From assembly GCA_002393835.1 (NCBI GenBank), contig DGTW01000076.1, positions 1 to 7,341 of the forward strand: a stretch of DNA of 7,341 nucleotides. The letters run 5' to 3'. Positions 5,299 through 7,341 of the stretch are shown in pieces. A program made the translations under genes and the position numbers. The notes under the pieces are model-generated. The model ran no database searches, was not told the DNA's origin, and saw nothing but the letters and a program-made list of their open reading frames with translations. Every line of letters begins with the position of its first letter. Positions within the stretch are counted from its first letter, which is position 1. This stretch comes from Treponema sp. UBA4326. GTDB lineage: Bacteria > Spirochaetota > Spirochaetia > Treponematales > Treponemataceae.

Positions 5299-6720
5299 CT
5301 AGTAATCTAAATCGATTGTAATGTAAGTGCCAAGCGTAAGCTTTGTGTACTTTGAAGAGCTTGCTGTGGTCACTTTTCCGTATTCGTACTTCATGCCTAC
5401 TCGCCAGTCGCAGTGAGGCATTACCCTGCCGAAAATGACCCCGGCCTTGAAAAAACCTGTTTTGTCAGTGATGTTATGATTCCACTGAATTGCAGGCTTT
5501 ATGTTCTTGTCCGGGCCGAGCTTAGCCATGCCAAATTGTATTGCAAAACGGTTGACGAAGTATTTTTGTGTGTCAGATGGATTCGGGCGATAGACATTCT
5601 GAAACTCAAAATTGAATCCAAAGTAAGGCGTTTGGTCTGACCAGAGCCTGTAGGTTCCCAGAGTGGTGACAAATCTGTTGAATGCCGATTTGTCATCAAA
5701 TCCTGAGCTGAAAAACCTTCCTATTTTCCAGCCATTTTGAATTCGGATGATGCTTTGTCCGTAGACATCAAAACCAAACAAGGTCCTCTTTAGCTCAAGT
5801 CCGGCTATTGAGAGCGGCTTCGTGTATTCATATCCGTTGTCTTTATAAAATTTCTCTTTTTCTTCATCACTTAAATCACTGAGCTGAAAACGCCTGCCAA
5901 ATAAATTCAGGGAAGTTCCCAAAAAAATGAACTCTGCGCTGAAAGCAAGGGACATGTTAACGGTTTTTGTCGAGCTTATGGTTGAATCATCGTTATACAT
6001 GGCCAAAGCCGTAAAAGTATGGTTCCTAAAGGGGAATTTTATTATGCCTGATATGTATTGCCTTGAATCGTAGAGTATGTTCGTATAGCGGGCATCTTCT
6101 ACGCCATCATCGATTGAGTCGTCAACCTTGTCATCGTCAGTGTTGCTGATATTCTCGCTTGTGTCATAATAGTCGGAGAAGAGCCGAATATTGCCCCAGA
6201 CAGACTTTTTTTTGCCAGCCGTTATGTAGATTCTGTCCCAGAAAAGATAATCGAAATAAAGCTCATAGAGATAGAGAAGATGGTTTTCGTAAGTTGCCAG
6301 GGTATCGCCGCTGTCTTTGGGCATGGCCGTCTTAATCGTTCCCCTCAGAGCCAGATATTTATCGGGGCGGGTTATGAAATAAATGTAATTCTTGAAATCA
6401 AAATAAAATGAAAGGTCGTTTACACCGTCTTCCCTGATGTAGGCTCCTCCCAGCTCCGTGTTGAGCTGACCGGAAACTTCAATCGGAAATTTTAAGGAGC
6501 CAATCTGAACGTTGTAGTTAGTGCCTGTATTCGGCTCTTCAGTAACAACCGGGGTTTCTGAATCTTCGGCGTCATCAAAAAGTGAGTCGAAATCTTCATC
6601 AGAATCATCAGCAACTTCTATAAGTTTTGCACTTTCATCGCCTTTGGCAGACTGAGCAAAAAGCGATGAAAATGAGAAAACAAATGCTGAAAGGAAAAAA
6701 ATAACTTTTTGTTTACACAA
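5299..6720 (-). CDS. Outer-membrane beta-barrel protein with acidic N-terminal segment
   Basis: Predicted exported barrel of 473 residues, function unknown. A signal peptide spans about 1-22 (VIFFLSAFVFSFSSLFA-Q). Residues 38-55 are strongly acidic around DEDFDSLFDDAED, then a short linker leads to strand-like repeats from about 70 to the end (TLGTYITIDLDY, final Tyr instead of Phe). TAGKKKSVWGN at 167-177 resembles the Gly-basic-Trp-Gly strand of DUF1302-like and porin barrels. A second acidic stretch, 195-209, is probably a surface loop. The start is TTG at 6720, two bases after the stop of the preceding LolA-like gene. No ATG fits and no good ribosome site is seen, so translation is probably coupled. 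In other bacteria, as I recall, LolA-like genes of this type sit beside an inner-membrane exporter and such a barrel. Export and barrel fold are well supported; the role in trafficking is inference. Confidence 0.8.
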   Translation of the reverse strand: MCKQKVIFFLSAFVFSFSSLFAQSAKGDESAKLIEVADDSDEDFDSLFDDAEDSETPVVTEEPNTGTNYNVQIGSLKFPIEVSGQLNTELGGAYIREDGVNDLSFYFDFKNYIYFITRPDKYLALRGTIKTAMPKDSGDTLATYENHLLYLYELYFDYLFWDRIYITAGKKKSVWGNIRLFSDYYDTSENISNTDDDKVDDSIDDGVEDARYTNILYDSRQYISGIIKFPFRNHTFTALAMYNDDSTISSTKTVNMSLAFSAEFIFLGTSLNLFGRRFQLSDLSDEEKEKFYKDNGYEYTKPLSIAGLELKRTLFGFDVYGQSIIRIQNGWKIGRFFSSGFDDKSAFNRFVTTLGTYRLWSDQTPYFGFNFEFQNVYRPNPSDTQKYFVNRFAIQFGMAKLGPDKNIKPAIQWNHNITDKTGFFKAGVIFGRVMPHCDWRVGMKYEYGKVTTASSSKYTKLTLGTYITIDLDY

Positions 6721-6722
6721 TT

Positions 6723-7341
6723 TTATTTGCCACTCATTAATTCGAGATAAGGCTTAGTGTAAACTGCATCGTCTTGTTTTGCAAGAGTGGCATTGGAAAT
6801 TGAGATGATGGTCTTTTCATAGTTCATCTTTCCGTTGATTTTTTTGCCCTTAAGGTTGTCCTGAATGACCATATTGACTGGTATCTGGTAGCTTTTTCCC
6901 TTTTCTTCTACTTTCTGGTATGAAGGAATGGCTGTGGTGCGAAGACGCTGGCCGGAAAGAGAGTAATCTTCCTTTTTTCGGGTGAGGCCATCGTCTTTTG
7001 AGACCCAGAGCTTTATCTGGGGGTAATCGACATTTTTTGTGTTTGCTTTGAGCGTAAAAAGCACGCAGTCATAGGCTCCGAGCTTGACCTCGCTGATTGA
7101 CTCAATATCATAGTTCGTGGAATATTTCTGGGGAGCAAAATCAGATGTGTTGGCGTTTGTTCCCTGAAATTTGTCCTTTGAGCTGGTAAAGGTGAAGCGC
7201 TTGTCTGCCGGATCATAGAACCAGATGCTGTCGTCAGTCTGAAGGTAGCCTTTGCCCTTGTCTTTTGCAGGTGCCGTAATGAGGATGGTCCACTTTGAGC
7301 TTTTGTCACGGCGGTAGATTGTAGCGTTTGTTTTGCTTCTT
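6723..7341 (-). CDS. LolA-like outer membrane lipoprotein-sorting protein, N-terminus cut by window edge
   Basis: The 205 visible residues match the LolA-like 'outer membrane lipoprotein-sorting protein' family (COG2834/LolA_like type), periplasmic proteins with an incomplete barrel that cradles a lipid or lipoprotein chain. The pattern is typical: KGKGYLQTDDSIWFYDP at 28-44, NTSDFAP at 64-70, GAYDCVLFTLKA then YPQIKLWVSKDDGLTRKKEDY at about 89-126, and NMVIQDNLKGKK at 156-167. The reading frame stays open to the right edge. Signal peptide and first strands, roughly 40-60 residues, are off-window. It is transcribed just before the barrel gene at 5299-6720, with stop and start two bases apart. 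Members usually accompany MMPL/RND exporters or FtsX-type permeases, so such a gene is expected to the right. The LolD-type ATPase on the other strand is a plausible partner. A separate start inside the visible part (for example GTG at 7064) is not credible. Confidence 0.88.
   Translation of the reverse strand, partial: RSKTNATIYRRDKSSKWTILITAPAKDKGKGYLQTDDSIWFYDPADKRFTFTSSKDKFQGTNANTSDFAPQKYSTNYDIESISEVKLGAYDCVLFTLKANTKNVDYPQIKLWVSKDDGLTRKKEDYSLSGQRLRTTAIPSYQKVEEKGKSYQIPVNMVIQDNLKGKKINGKMNYEKTIISISNATLAKQDDAVYTKPYLELMSGK

Noticed and set aside
7013..7309. 98-residue minus-strand frame overlapping the LolA-like gene
   Set aside because: It is low-complexity, Ser/Thr/Arg-rich translation in the wrong frame; the LolA-like frame is open to the edge with family motifs.

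Overview
The window reads as part of a cell-envelope and surface-polysaccharide region of a diderm bacterium. It holds dTDP-L-rhamnose synthesis genes, a Wzi-type outer-membrane protein, a LolD/MacB-type ABC ATPase, a second outer-membrane barrel and a LolA-like periplasmic protein. Moderate GC content, very compact gene packing, envelope proteins with an acidic segment after the signal peptide, and the style of the proteins suggest a host-associated Treponema-like spirochaete. That assignment is an impression from sequence style and was not tested by a search.

Layout. Positions 1-2539 (minus strand) carry rfbA, rfbC and rfbB in transcription order: glucose-1-phosphate thymidylyltransferase, dTDP-4-dehydrorhamnose 3,5-epimerase and dTDP-glucose 4,6-dehydratase. 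rfbB runs off the left edge. rfbD, which would complete the pathway, is not in view. Both gaps inside this operon are filled by short-unit intergenic repeats: a decamer-spaced CACAGAT inverted repeat between rfbA and rfbC, then a heptad inverted repeat and a nonamer CACAGAT repeat between rfbC and rfbB. Positions 2540-2672 are a divergent promoter region. Positions 2673-4490 (plus) encode a 605-residue barrel that I recognise as a Wzi-like capsule-assembly protein. Positions 4571-5296 (plus) encode the ABC ATPase. Two bases beyond its stop codon ends a minus-strand operon: a 473-residue barrel (5299-6720), preceded in transcription by a LolA-like 'outer membrane lipoprotein-sorting' protein (6723 to the right edge, N-terminus missing).

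How they may work together. The rfb genes make the activated sugar dTDP-L-rhamnose for a surface glycan, and the divergent Wzi-like protein is a candidate anchor or assembly factor for that glycan at the outer membrane. The ATPase, LolA-like carrier and second barrel may form one envelope-trafficking module, with the permease subunits most likely to the right of the window. This second grouping is inference from position and family.

The most unusual features are the two families of intergenic repeats (one supplies the rfbC stop codon), the apparent lack of usable 5' leaders on both plus-strand genes, and the split, convergent arrangement of the Lol-like genes. I see no RNA genes, CRISPR array, insertion sequence or phage gene. 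No gene-free stretch exceeds 300 bases.
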